Part shown: positions 35,035 through 43,116 of the stretch, in pieces
Numbering within the stretch: the stretch's first letter is position 1
Layout: every line of letters begins with the position of its first letter
Assembly (NCBI RefSeq): GCF_009363555.1
Contig: NZ_CP045372.1
Span: 496,001 to 560,000 of the forward strand
Length of the DNA stretch: 64,000 bases
Reading direction: 5' to 3'
Source: Sulfitobacter sp. THAF37
Lineage (GTDB): Bacteria > Pseudomonadota > Alphaproteobacteria > Rhodobacterales > Rhodobacteraceae
Made by a program: the position numbers and the translations under genes
Notes under the pieces: generated by a model
The model's input: only the letters and a program-made list of their open reading frames with translations
Told to the model about the DNA's origin: nothing
Database searches by the model: none

Positions 35035-36411
35035 ATGGACAATGCACGCGCCAACGATCAGCTGACCCAATGGGATCACGATCACTTCTTCCATCCTTCC
35101 ACGCATCTGGGCCAGTTCGCCCGCCGCGAGATGGGCAACCGGATCATCCAGAAGGCCGATGGCGTGCGCATCACCGACCGCGAGGGCAAGACATCGCTGG
35201 ATGCCTTTGCCGGTCTTTACTGCGTCAACGTCGGCTATGGCCGGACCGAAATCGCCGATGCCATTGCGGAACAGGCGCATGAGCTGGCCTATTACCATTC
35301 CTACGTGGGCCACGGCACCGAGGCGTCGATCACCCTGTCGCGCATGATCGCCGAACGGGCGCCCGAGGGGCTGAACCACGTTTATTACGGCCTGTCCGGG
35401 TCGGATGCGAATGAAACCAACATCAAGCTGGTCTGGTACTACAACAACATCTTGGGCAGCCCCGAGAAGAAGAAGATCATCTCGCGCTGGCGCGGCTATC
35501 ATGGCTCGGGCCTGATGACCGGGTCGCTGACCGGTCTGCATCTGTTCCACCAGAAGTTCGACCTGCCGCTGAGCCAGGTCATCCATACCGAAGCGCCCTA
35601 TTATTATCGCCGCGACGACCTGTCGATGAGCGAGGACCAGTTCACGGCCCATTGCGCCGCCGAACTTGAGGCGCTGATCGAACGCGAAGGCGCGGACACC
35701 ATCGCCGCCTTCATCGGGGAACCGGTGCTGGGCACCGGCGGCATCGTCCCCCCTCCCGCGGGCTACTGGGATGCGATCCAGAAAGTGCTGAAAAAGCATG
35801 ACATCCTGCTGATCGCGGATGAAGTCGTTACCGGCTTTGGCCGTCTTGGCACCATGATGGGGTCGGACCACTACGGGTTGAAACCGGATCTCATCACCAT
35901 CGCCAAGGGTCTTACCTCGGCCTATGCGCCGCTGTCGGGGTCGATCGTGTCCGACCGCATGTGGGAAGTGCTGGAACGCGGCACCGATGAAAACGGCCCC
36001 ATCGGCCACGGCTGGACCTATTCGGCCCACCCCATCGGTGCGGCGGCCGGGGTGGCGAACCTCAAGCTGCTGGATGAGCTGAACCTGGTCAGCAACGCGG
36101 GCGAAGTCGGCGCCTACCTGAACAAGGCGATGACCGAAGCCATCGGCGGACACGCCAACGTCGGCGAAGTCCGGGGCGAAGGCATGCTCTGTGCCGTCGA
36201 ACTGGTCAGGGACCGCGATGACCGTGTCTATTTCGACGCCTCCGAAAAGGTCGGCGCGCGGGTCGTGGCGGCGATGCTGGACCGGGGCATCATCGCCCGC
36301 GCCATGCCGCAGGGCGACATCATCGGCTTCGCCCCGCCGTTCTCGCTGACCCGCGAAGAAGCCGACGAGATTGTCGCGGCCACCAAGGCGGCGGTCGAAG
36401 AGGTGCTCTGA
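35035..36411 (+). CDS. doeD: Diaminobutyrate transaminase, DoeD type
   Basis: A PLP-dependent class III aminotransferase turning L-2,4-diaminobutyrate into aspartate-semialdehyde in ectoine breakdown. The PLP lysine is in ITIAKGLTSAY, preceded by the cofactor aspartate in IADEVVTGFGRLG. The N-terminus MDNARANDQLTQWDHDHFFHPSTHL matches DoeD-like proteins. The 458-residue length is normal, and AAAGGACC precedes the ATG. It is the last gene of the doeX-doeC-doeD run, with a terminator directly after. Confidence 0.92.
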   Translation: MDNARANDQLTQWDHDHFFHPSTHLGQFARREMGNRIIQKADGVRITDREGKTSLDAFAGLYCVNVGYGRTEIADAIAEQAHELAYYHSYVGHGTEASITLSRMIAERAPEGLNHVYYGLSGSDANETNIKLVWYYNNILGSPEKKKIISRWRGYHGSGLMTGSLTGLHLFHQKFDLPLSQVIHTEAPYYYRRDDLSMSEDQFTAHCAAELEALIEREGADTIAAFIGEPVLGTGGIVPPPAGYWDAIQKVLKKHDILLIADEVVTGFGRLGTMMGSDHYGLKPDLITIAKGLTSAYAPLSGSIVSDRMWEVLERGTDENGPIGHGWTYSAHPIGAAAGVANLKLLDELNLVSNAGEVGAYLNKAMTEAIGGHANVGEVRGEGMLCAVELVRDRDDRVYFDASEKVGARVVAAMLDRGIIARAMPQGDIIGFAPPFSLTREEADEIVAATKAAVEEVL

Positions 36412-36444
36412 CGGCCTGCCCGGACAGCATCGGGATGCACAAGG

Positions 36445-36466
36445 AGGGGGCCGGCGACGGCCCCCT
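36445..36466 (+). terminator. Intrinsic terminator of doeD
   Basis: AGGGGGCC pairs with GGCCCCCT around a 6-nt loop, and the T of the stem continues into TTTC. It lies 34 bp past doeD and just before the convergent cytochrome gene. Confidence 0.75.
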
Positions 36467-36468
36467 TT

Positions 36469-36897
36469 TCAGTCCGCCCCGTGGGTACGCTGCCGCTGCA
36501 CGTTCTGCGCTTCGACAGGCCAGGAAGCGCGAATGTAAGCGAGGATGTCCAGAACGTCATCTTCGCTGAGCGTATCGCGAAAGGCGGGCATCCCGCTCTT
36601 GAAGCCGGTGACGCCCCGCGCTTCGAGCGTGGCCTGCCCCCCGTCGAGCGTATAGGCCATCAGCATCGGTGTATCGTGGTGCCATGTGTGCCCCGTGACG
36701 TCGTGCGGCGGCGCGGGCAGCACACCGTCCGTTCCGGGCGTGCGCCAGTCGGGCTGGCCCTGCAACTCCGCCCCGTGGCAGGCGGCACAGTTTTCCGCAT
36801 AGAGCGCCGCACCGGTCGCGATGTCGCGATCTTCGAACAGGTGATCCGCGAACGATGGCGGAGCCGCAAGGATGAAGGCCAGAAGAAGACCTCTCAT
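36469..36897 (-). CDS. Exported c-type cytochrome (class I)
   Basis: A 142-residue monoheme cytochrome. Signal peptide MRGLLLAFILAAPPSFA, heme-binding CAACH at 37-41, and the axial methionine probably M103 in GMPAFRD. A C-terminal helix (DDVLDILAYIRASWP) is typical of class I cytochromes. Its start codon overlaps the stop of the upstream cytochrome c' gene by 4 bp, and that gene overlaps cueR in turn. A role in copper or redox stress response is inferred from this coupling. Confidence 0.9.
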   Translation of the reverse strand: MRGLLLAFILAAPPSFADHLFEDRDIATGAALYAENCAACHGAELQGQPDWRTPGTDGVLPAPPHDVTGHTWHHDTPMLMAYTLDGGQATLEARGVTGFKSGMPAFRDTLSEDDVLDILAYIRASWPVEAQNVQRQRTHGAD

Positions 36898-37325
36898 TTG
36901 CGAAACGCCTCGTGGCAGGCACTGCAGGATTTGCCGATCCGGCGCATCACCCCGTCCAGATCGGGTGCTTCCGTCACCGTGCCTTGCGCATTGGTGGCGA
37001 CGTCGCGCAGGTCTTCGGCACGCGCGGTGAAAGTCTCGAACCTTTCCCAGATCACCGGCAACGCTTCGGACCGGGGATGCAGGACGCGGTCGCCGAATTG
37101 CGCCGGGATGCGGGCGGCCTCTGTCGCGATGCCATCCAGCGCGGTGTTGGCCGCGGCGGCATCGAAGGGATCCTGCCCCTTGGCCATCCGGCCCAGCAGC
37201 TTGGTATGCGCGGCGATGTCCGTCATGCCGACCATGCGTTTCATCACGACCGGATCGTCGACACCGCTGTGCGCCAGCGCCGTCGTTCCGACTGCCAGGG
37301 CGGCGGCACAGGCAAGCCCCCTCAT
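36894..37325 (-). CDS. Exported cytochrome c' (class II-like)
   Basis: A 143-residue periplasmic cytochrome. Signal peptide MRGLACAAALAVGTTALA, a helical bundle, and the heme site CSACH at 134-138 near the C-terminus, as in the cytochrome c'/c556 family (DUF-like VMRRIGKSCSACHEAFRK ending). It sits between cueR and a class I cytochrome, overlapping each by 4 bp. Class II cytochromes bind small gases or transfer electrons; which of these applies here cannot be told. Confidence 0.9.
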   Translation of the reverse strand: MRGLACAAALAVGTTALAHSGVDDPVVMKRMVGMTDIAAHTKLLGRMAKGQDPFDAAAANTALDGIATEAARIPAQFGDRVLHPRSEALPVIWERFETFTARAEDLRDVATNAQGTVTEAPDLDGVMRRIGKSCSACHEAFRK

Positions 37326-37744
37326 TCCACCGCCTCGGTCTCGCGCAGGGTGTCGTCGGGGGCAAGCGCCAGCCCGTTCAGGATCGCGCAATCCGGCGCG
37401 TCGTCGCCATGGCACTGGTTGATCATCACTTCCAGTTCCATCTCCAGGGTCTGCAACTGGGCGATCTTGTCGCGCACCGTGTCGAGGTTTTGCAGCGCCA
37501 GTGCTTTGACATCACGGCTGGCGCGCGCCGGATCGGCGTCGAGGTCCAGCAGGCGGCGACATTCCTCCAGCCCGAAGCCGAGGTGACGCGCCTGAGCAAG
37601 CATCCGCAGTTGCGTGATCTGCTTGCCGCCGAACTCGCGGTATCCGTTCTCCGAACGGGCGGCGTTGATCAATCCGATGTCCTCGTAGTATCGGATCGTC
37701 TTGACCGTCAGGCCGGTCTGTTTCGCGGCGTTGCCAATATTCAT
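37322..37744 (-). CDS. cueR: Copper-responsive MerR-family regulator (CueR/HmrR)
   Basis: A 140-residue MerR-type activator. The winged helix-turn-helix starts MNIGNAAKQTGLTVKTIRYYEDIGL. The metal-binding loop has C111 and C119 (CHGDDAPDC) spaced exactly as the Cu(I) ligands of E. coli CueR. A CueR-type promoter lies 20-50 bp upstream of the gene itself, suggesting autoregulation, and another in front of the P-type ATPase. It overlaps the downstream cytochrome c' gene by 4 bp, an unusual partner. Confidence 0.93.
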   Translation of the reverse strand: MNIGNAAKQTGLTVKTIRYYEDIGLINAARSENGYREFGGKQITQLRMLAQARHLGFGLEECRRLLDLDADPARASRDVKALALQNLDTVRDKIAQLQTLEMELEVMINQCHGDDAPDCAILNGLALAPDDTLRETEAVE

Positions 37745-37763
37745 CTGCAGGCTCCTTTCGGAA

Positions 37764-37794
37764 AGGATAAAGGTTCCATCGGCTGGAAGGTCAA
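37764..37794 (-). promoter_or_regulatory. CueR-type promoter/operator upstream of cueR
   Basis: On the minus strand TTGACC and TATCCT are separated by 19 bp, the over-long spacer that MerR-family activators correct. The spacer holds the dyad CTTCCAG-ccga-TGGAA. It lies directly before cueR and would autoregulate the cueR-cytochrome operon. Confidence 0.75.
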
Positions 37795-37835
37795 GGGGCG
37801 CTCGTCATCACGGGTCATGCACGCGGCGGCGGCCC

Positions 37836-40295
37836 CTATAGTTTCGACGCTCTGAGCCTCAGCGCGTTGCCGATGACCGACACCGACGACAGGCTCATGG
37901 CGGCGGCGGCCACCATCGGCGACAGGAGCAGGCCGAACACCGGGTAAAGCACCCCGGCCGCCACCGGCACACCGGCCGCGTTGTAGAGAAACGCGAAGAA
38001 CAGGTTCTGGCGGATGTTGCGCATCGTCGCCTCGGCCAGCTTGCGGGCGCGCACGATGCCGGTCAGGTCGCCCTTGACAAGCGTGATCCCCGCGCTTTCC
38101 ACAGCCACATCCGCACCGGTGCCCATGGCGATGCCCACGTCCGCCTCGGCCAGGGCTGGCGCGTCGTTCACGCCGTCACCCGCCATGGCCACGGACAGGC
38201 CCTCGCCCCGCAACCGCTTGACCAGCGCGCCCTTATCCTCGGGGCTGACCCCGGCGTGCACCTCGTCGATGTTCAATTCGGTCGCGACCGCCTGCGCGGT
38301 GGCTTCGGCGTCGCCGGTGGCCATGACGATGCGCAGGCCCAGGTCGTGCAGCGCGCGAATGGCCTCGGGCGTGGTCTGTTTGATCCGGTCGGCCACCGCG
38401 ACCAGCCCCGCCGCCTGCCCGTCCACAGCCACGAACATCGCTGTCTTGCCTTCGGCCTGCAGTGCCTCGGCCCGGTCGGCAAAGTCGTCGGTGGCGACAC
38501 CAAGCTCGGCCATCAATGCCCTGTTGCCCAGCGCCACAGGGCGCCCGTCGACCATGCCCGTCACCCCCTTGCCTGTGATCGCCTCGAAATCGGTGCAGTC
38601 CTTTCTCGTGGCACCGCGGCTTTCGGCCCCCGCGACCAATGCCTCGGCCAGGGGATGTTCGGACCCCCGCTCCAGTGCCGCGACCAGCGTCAGCAGCTCG
38701 GCCTCTGCCATGCCGCGCGGGGCGACGTCGGTCAGGGTGGGGGCGCCTTCGGTCAGCGTGCCGGTCTTGTCCACGATCAACACGTCCACCCCGGCCAGCC
38801 GCTCCAGAGCCTCGGCGTCGCGGATCAACACCCCGGCATTGGCGCCCCGGCCCGACGCGACCATGATCGACATCGGCGTGGCAAGACCCAGCGCACAGGG
38901 GCAAGCGATGATCAGCACCGATACCGCCGCGACGAAGGCATAGGTCAGCGCGGGCGACGGCCCGACGGCCCACCACACCGCAAAGGCAAGCAGCGCGCAG
39001 GCCACCACGGCGGGCACGAAATAGCCCGCGACCCGGTCAGCCACCGCCTGTATCGGTGCGCGGGATCGCTGCGCGCTGGCCACCATCTGCACGATCCGGT
39101 TCAGGGTGGTGTCGTCGCCGACTTCTTTCGCCTCCATCAGGAACGATCCGGTCTTGTTCACGGTGCCGCCGGTCACGGCATCGCCCGCAACCTTTTCCTG
39201 GGGCACAGGTTCGCCGGTGATCATGCTTTCGTCGACCGACGACCGCCCTTCGGTAACGACGCCGTCCACCGGGACGCTTTCGCCGGGCCGGACCCGCAGA
39301 ATGTCACCGGCCCTGAGCGCGTCCAGCGGCACGTCCTCTTCGCTGTCGCCCGAGACACGGCGCGCCGTCTTTGGCGCAAGGTCCATCAGCGCGCGGATCG
39401 CGTCGCCGGTGCGTTCGCGGGCGGCCAGTTCCATCACCTGCCCCAGCAGCACCAGCACCAGGATCACCGCCGTCGCCTCGAAATAGACCGGGGTCATGCC
39501 CATGGCGTCCGCCATCTGCGCGGGCAGGACATCCGGCGCCAGCAGCGAAAAGATGGAAAAGAGATAGGCCGCGCCGGTGCCCAGCCCGATCAGCGTCCAC
39601 ATGTTCGGGCTGCGGTTCCTGAGCGAATTCCACGCCCGCTTGAAAAACATGCGGGTGAACCAGACCACCCCGGTCGCAAGCACGAATTGCACCCAGACAA
39701 ATGCGGTGTGGCCCATCCACTGCGCAAAGGGGATGCCGATGTGGCTGCCCATCTCCAGCACGAAGACCACCGCCGCCATGGGGGCCGTGATCCAGAGCCG
39801 CCGCTTGAAATCGACGTATTCGGGGTGCGGGCCGCTATCCAGCGTGGGATTTATCGGTTCCAGCGCCATGCCGCAGATCGGGCAGTCTCCGGGATGATCC
39901 TGCACGATCTCGGGGTCCATCGGGCAGGTGTACATCGTCCCTTCCGGCATTGGCTCCGGCGCGGGGCGGTCGCCCAGGTAGGCCTGCGGATCGCCTTCGA
40001 ATTTCGTCTGGCACCCGGCAGAGCAGAAATAGAACCGCTCGCCCGCGTGTTTCGCCATTTGGGCCGCGCTGGCGCGGTCGACAGTCATGCCACAGACCGG
40101 GTCCCTGGCCGTGCGGTAGGGTTCCGGGTCGGCCTCGAACTTCTTGCGGCAGCCGTCGCAGCAGAAGTGATAGGTCCGGCCCTCGTGCGTGGCGGTGGGC
40201 TTGCCCGCCGTGGGGTCGACGGTCATCCCGCAGACGGGATCGCGGATCACCCCGGCCGGGGATTGCGGGTCTTGTCCTGCCTGTACGTTCGTCAT
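37836..40295 (-). CDS. copA: Cu(I)-translocating P-type ATPase with YHS and heavy-metal-binding domains
   Basis: An 819-residue PIB-type copper efflux pump of the inner membrane. In place of the usual HMA (CxxC) domains it has two YHS domains (about 18-60 and 64-107; DPVCGMTVD...FCCDGC) and a zinc-ribbon-like heavy-metal domain (121-146; YTCPMDPEI...CPICGMAL). The core shows TGEP, the membrane CPC at 465-467, DKTGTLTEG and [10 protein letters not shown], with YN and MSLSS in TM7/8 indicating Cu(I). The ATG at 40295 has AAAGG upstream. A CueR-type promoter lies before the gene. Confidence 0.94.
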   Translation of the reverse strand: MTNVQAGQDPQSPAGVIRDPVCGMTVDPTAGKPTATHEGRTYHFCCDGCRKKFEADPEPYRTARDPVCGMTVDRASAAQMAKHAGERFYFCSAGCQTKFEGDPQAYLGDRPAPEPMPEGTMYTCPMDPEIVQDHPGDCPICGMALEPINPTLDSGPHPEYVDFKRRLWITAPMAAVVFVLEMGSHIGIPFAQWMGHTAFVWVQFVLATGVVWFTRMFFKRAWNSLRNRSPNMWTLIGLGTGAAYLFSIFSLLAPDVLPAQMADAMGMTPVYFEATAVILVLVLLGQVMELAARERTGDAIRALMDLAPKTARRVSGDSEEDVPLDALRAGDILRVRPGESVPVDGVVTEGRSSVDESMITGEPVPQEKVAGDAVTGGTVNKTGSFLMEAKEVGDDTTLNRIVQMVASAQRSRAPIQAVADRVAGYFVPAVVACALLAFAVWWAVGPSPALTYAFVAAVSVLIIACPCALGLATPMSIMVASGRGANAGVLIRDAEALERLAGVDVLIVDKTGTLTEGAPTLTDVAPRGMAEAELLTLVAALERGSEHPLAEALVAGAESRGATRKDCTDFEAITGKGVTGMVDGRPVALGNRALMAELGVATDDFADRAEALQAEGKTAMFVAVDGQAAGLVAVADRIKQTTPEAIRALHDLGLRIVMATGDAEATAQAVATELNIDEVHAGVSPEDKGALVKRLRGEGLSVAMAGDGVNDAPALAEADVGIAMGTGADVAVESAGITLVKGDLTGIVRARKLAEATMRNIRQNLFFAFLYNAAGVPVAAGVLYPVFGLLLSPMVAAAAMSLSSVSVIGNALRLRASKL

Positions 40296-40326
40296 CGTGG
40301 CGCCTTTCTGCAACGGGTCTGTCGCG

Positions 40327-40357
40327 GATGTAGGGGTTCCAGCAACTGGAGGGTCAA
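40327..40357 (-). promoter_or_regulatory. CueR-type promoter/operator upstream of copA
   Basis: TTGACC (40352-40357) and TACATC (40327-40332) on the minus strand, with a 19-bp spacer containing the dyad CTCCAG-ttg-CTGGAA. It matches the element in front of cueR and lies 32 bp before the ATPase ATG. Confidence 0.8.
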
Positions 40358-40456
40358 GAGGGTTTCGGCAATTTTCCGGTTACGGATTATTCGCTTGCAG
40401 GGCGCAGGGAACGCCGGTTTGCTGCCGACACATCAGCCCGCGCACAGGAGCACCGC

Positions 40457-41449
40457 ATGAAGACCACCCGTCTCGGCCCCGATGGCCCGTCCGTTTCGCA
40501 ATTCGGTATCGGCGCAATGTCCTTTGCCGGGATCTACGGCGACGCGACGATGGCCGAAAGCCACGCGATCCTCGACGCCTGCCGCGCCGCCGGGGTAAGC
40601 CACATCGACACGTCGAACAGGTATGGCAACGGGCGGTCCGAAGACATCATCGGCAGCTGGTTCGCGAACACCCCCGGCGCACGGGCTGACATGGTGCTGG
40701 CGACCAAGGCGGGCATTACCGGTGACGCCGACCGGCGGTTCAACAACGACCCCGACTACCTGGAGGCCTGCCTTGACGACAGCCTCAGGCGGCTGGGGGT
40801 CGATCACGTCGACCTGTTCTATGTCCACCGCTACGACCGCAGCCACACCCCCGAGGAGGTCGCGGGCACGCTGAAACGCCTGATCGACGCGGGCAAGACA
40901 CGGACGATCGGCTTTTCCGAGATCGCGCCATCCACCCTGCGCCGGGCCTTTACCGAATGTCCCGTCGCGGCGGTACAGTCGGAATATTCGCTGTCGACCC
41001 GCGCGCCGGAACTGGGGCTGGTCCAGACCTGCCGGGAGCTGGGAACGACGCTGGTGGCCTTTTCCCCGGTGGGACGGGCGTTTCTGACCGATGCGCCGTT
41101 CAGCTACGACCGGGCACAGTCGATGGCCTTTACCAGGGGCAACCCGCGCTTCATGCAGCCGAACTACGATGCCAACATCGCGGCCACCGATGGATTTCGC
41201 GCGCTGGCCGCTGACATGAACGAACCTGCCGCGGCCCTCGCCATCGCCTGGCTGATCGCACAGGGCGACCGGGTGCTGCCCATTCCGGGCACCAAGAACC
41301 CGAACCACCTGGCGGAACTGATCCGGGGGACCGAGATCGACCTGTCAGCCGAAGACCTCGCACGGATCGAAACCGTGCTGCCCGTCGGCTGGGCGCATGG
41401 AGACCGCTACAACGCAGCACAGTGGGAAGGACCTGAAAGGTACTGCTGA
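40457..41449 (+). CDS. Aldo/keto reductase
   Basis: A 330-residue NADPH-dependent oxidoreductase of the AKR superfamily (YajO/Tas-like). The TIM barrel begins MKTTRLGPDGPSVSQFGIGAMSF. The catalytic Asp/Tyr pair is in IDTSNRYGNG, the lysine in ATKAGIT and the histidine in FYVHRYDRS. The cofactor end shows PIPGTKNPNHL. It is a lone gene, divergent from copA, whose promoter region it faces. The substrate is unknown. Confidence 0.93.
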   Translation: MKTTRLGPDGPSVSQFGIGAMSFAGIYGDATMAESHAILDACRAAGVSHIDTSNRYGNGRSEDIIGSWFANTPGARADMVLATKAGITGDADRRFNNDPDYLEACLDDSLRRLGVDHVDLFYVHRYDRSHTPEEVAGTLKRLIDAGKTRTIGFSEIAPSTLRRAFTECPVAAVQSEYSLSTRAPELGLVQTCRELGTTLVAFSPVGRAFLTDAPFSYDRAQSMAFTRGNPRFMQPNYDANIAATDGFRALAADMNEPAAALAIAWLIAQGDRVLPIPGTKNPNHLAELIRGTEIDLSAEDLARIETVLPVGWAHGDRYNAAQWEGPERYC

Positions 41450-41468
41450 AGGACCGTTCAGGCCCCGC

Positions 41469-41651
41469 TCAGCACCCGCAGCCCGCTGGTTTGCTGGCCC
41501 CGTCCAGGGACCCCGCGCAACATTGCTGCCCGTTGGTGAGCGAACAGCAAAAGACGGTGCTGCCCTGCACCTGCTGGACGGTCACGCATTGCGGCAGGGA
41601 GCCGGTCGACGGAGCGGACAGAAACGCGAGCAGAGAAATCACTTTGGTCAT
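41469..41651 (-). CDS. Small Cys-rich exported peptide
   Basis: A 60-residue protein: a short hydrophobic N-terminus (MTKVISLLAFLSAPSTG) that looks like a signal sequence, followed by seven cysteines in 39 residues (positions 22, 35, 36, 44, 45, 58, 60) arranged as CC...CC...CGC. AAGGA lies 8 bp before the ATG, supporting translation. It is 16 bp downstream of the propeller-protein gene on the same strand, so it may belong to the lipase-protease operon. I recognise no family. Confidence 0.65.
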   Translation of the reverse strand: MTKVISLLAFLSAPSTGSLPQCVTVQQVQGSTVFCCSLTNGQQCCAGSLDGASKPAGCGC

Positions 41652-41667
41652 CGGTGTCTTCCTTTGT

Positions 41668-43116
41668 TCAGTCGGCGGCGGCCACGCCGTTCAAATCCGC
41701 CGAGAGGTATTTGGGGAACGAGGTGACGATGCTGCGGTACAGTTTGAGAGCCGCGCCATCGGGGTTCTGCGCGCCACCCGAGGGCGGGCCAACCCGTGCC
41801 AGGAATTCCGCCATCGCGGCCCGTGTCTGCGGCCCGAGGATGCCGTCAGCGGACCCCGCTGGCAATTCCTGCGCGTTCAGTTGTTCCTGAAGTCTGCGGA
41901 CGGAGGGAAAGCTGGCGGGCAGGTTCAGCCGGCCCGACAGGCCGCCGGGGTTGCCGATGACGGTAATGCGCCAGTCCCCGCCAAAGAGATCGCTGCCCGT
42001 GACAATGGCCGCGGCGGAGCCATCGCGGCTCATCTTCAGTCGCTGCACCGGTGCATCCATCTGGATCTGCCCCCGGTGGGCCAGGCCGGTGCCGTCGAAG
42101 GAAAACCGCAGGACGATGTCGGCGGCATTGCTGCTGACCTGAATCTCATGGCCCTGTGCATCGGTCGCAAGGTCGGTCAGCACCGCTTCCCGCGCGGCGG
42201 ATGGCATGTATTTGCTCAGATCAATTTCCAGCGCGCCGAGGCGGGACAGGAAATGCCGGTCGCCAAAGGGTTCGATGCGAAACAGCGACAGCCGGTTTGT
42301 GTTGGGGTCGAGGACCAGGATCGCCTTGCTGGCGCCGTCCACGGCAAAGGGCGTATCGCCCAGGTCGATGACCGCGTGGCGCACCGCATCGAAGGTCGGT
42401 TTGCGCTTCTGCCCTTTCTCCGCCTGTTCGACCACAAAGCAGTCGCCGGTCGCGCTGCGGTCCGCGCCGAGGTCGAGCCTGCCGAATTCCAGGGTGGCCT
42501 GTCCGGCGGTGGAGCCGAGATAATGATCGACGCCGTCGATGGCAAAGATCGAAAGTTGCGAAACGCCACCGCAGCGAAACCTCAGCTGCGGATAATTGAG
42601 CCCCCCCTTGGCGGGCAGTTCGGCGCGGCGCGGAAACGGGCTGGCGGTATAGCTGCTGGCGCTGGCCAGGATCGCATTGCCGCCGCTGTCGAAGGCGATC
42701 GAGGAATACTGCGAGATGCCGAGGTTGGAATTGGCATCAACGGCTTCGAAGGCCGCGCCGTCCGCCACCATGTCACGGGCAAAGGCGACGGCCTTGCTGC
42801 CCGCCTGTCCGAACGACCCGCGCGCCCGGCCCAGCCCCACGAAGTACAGGTTCTGATCCGGGCCCAGCACCATTTCGTTGGCCAGGATCTGGGTCGGACC
42901 GTAATGGGTCAGGCGCAGCGGATCGAGCTGCCATTGCAGCAGCTGACCCTCTACCGCGACGAACAGCTCTTCCCCACCGGAGGCGAACTCCAGGCTCTGG
43001 ACCAGCGGCAGGTCGAAGATCCTTTCGAACCGCAGCCTGCTGTCCGTCTCGGCGCCCGCGGTTCCCGCCAGAGTCAGCAGCGAGACCAGCAGCGCAATCA
43101 GGTATCCTTGGCGCAT
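41668..43116 (-). CDS. Exported propeller-like protein with C-terminal peptidoglycan-binding domain
   Basis: A 482-residue secreted protein. Signal peptide MRQGYLIALLVSLLTLAGTAGA; residues about 25-390 read as repeated beta-strands (FASGGEELFVAV, LGPDQNLYFVGLG, FDSGGNAILAS, MSRDGSAAAIVTG), suggesting a WD-like or YVTN beta-propeller. The C-terminal 70 residues (VRRLQEQLNAQELPAGSADGILGPQTRAAMAEFL) match the peptidoglycan-binding fold. Its first 19 bases overlap the protease gene. The function is unknown; a scaffold anchored in the cell wall is plausible. Confidence 0.75.
   Translation of the reverse strand: MRQGYLIALLVSLLTLAGTAGAETDSRLRFERIFDLPLVQSLEFASGGEELFVAVEGQLLQWQLDPLRLTHYGPTQILANEMVLGPDQNLYFVGLGRARGSFGQAGSKAVAFARDMVADGAAFEAVDANSNLGISQYSSIAFDSGGNAILASASSYTASPFPRRAELPAKGGLNYPQLRFRCGGVSQLSIFAIDGVDHYLGSTAGQATLEFGRLDLGADRSATGDCFVVEQAEKGQKRKPTFDAVRHAVIDLGDTPFAVDGASKAILVLDPNTNRLSLFRIEPFGDRHFLSRLGALEIDLSKYMPSAAREAVLTDLATDAQGHEIQVSSNAADIVLRFSFDGTGLAHRGQIQMDAPVQRLKMSRDGSAAAIVTGSDLFGGDWRITVIGNPGGLSGRLNLPASFPSVRRLQEQLNAQELPAGSADGILGPQTRAAMAEFLARVGPPSGGAQNPDGAALKLYRSIVTSFPKYLSADLNGVAAAD

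Noticed and set aside
38256..40460. 734-codon plus-strand frame opposite copA
   Set aside because: Antisense shadow of the P-type ATPase with no recognisable fold.
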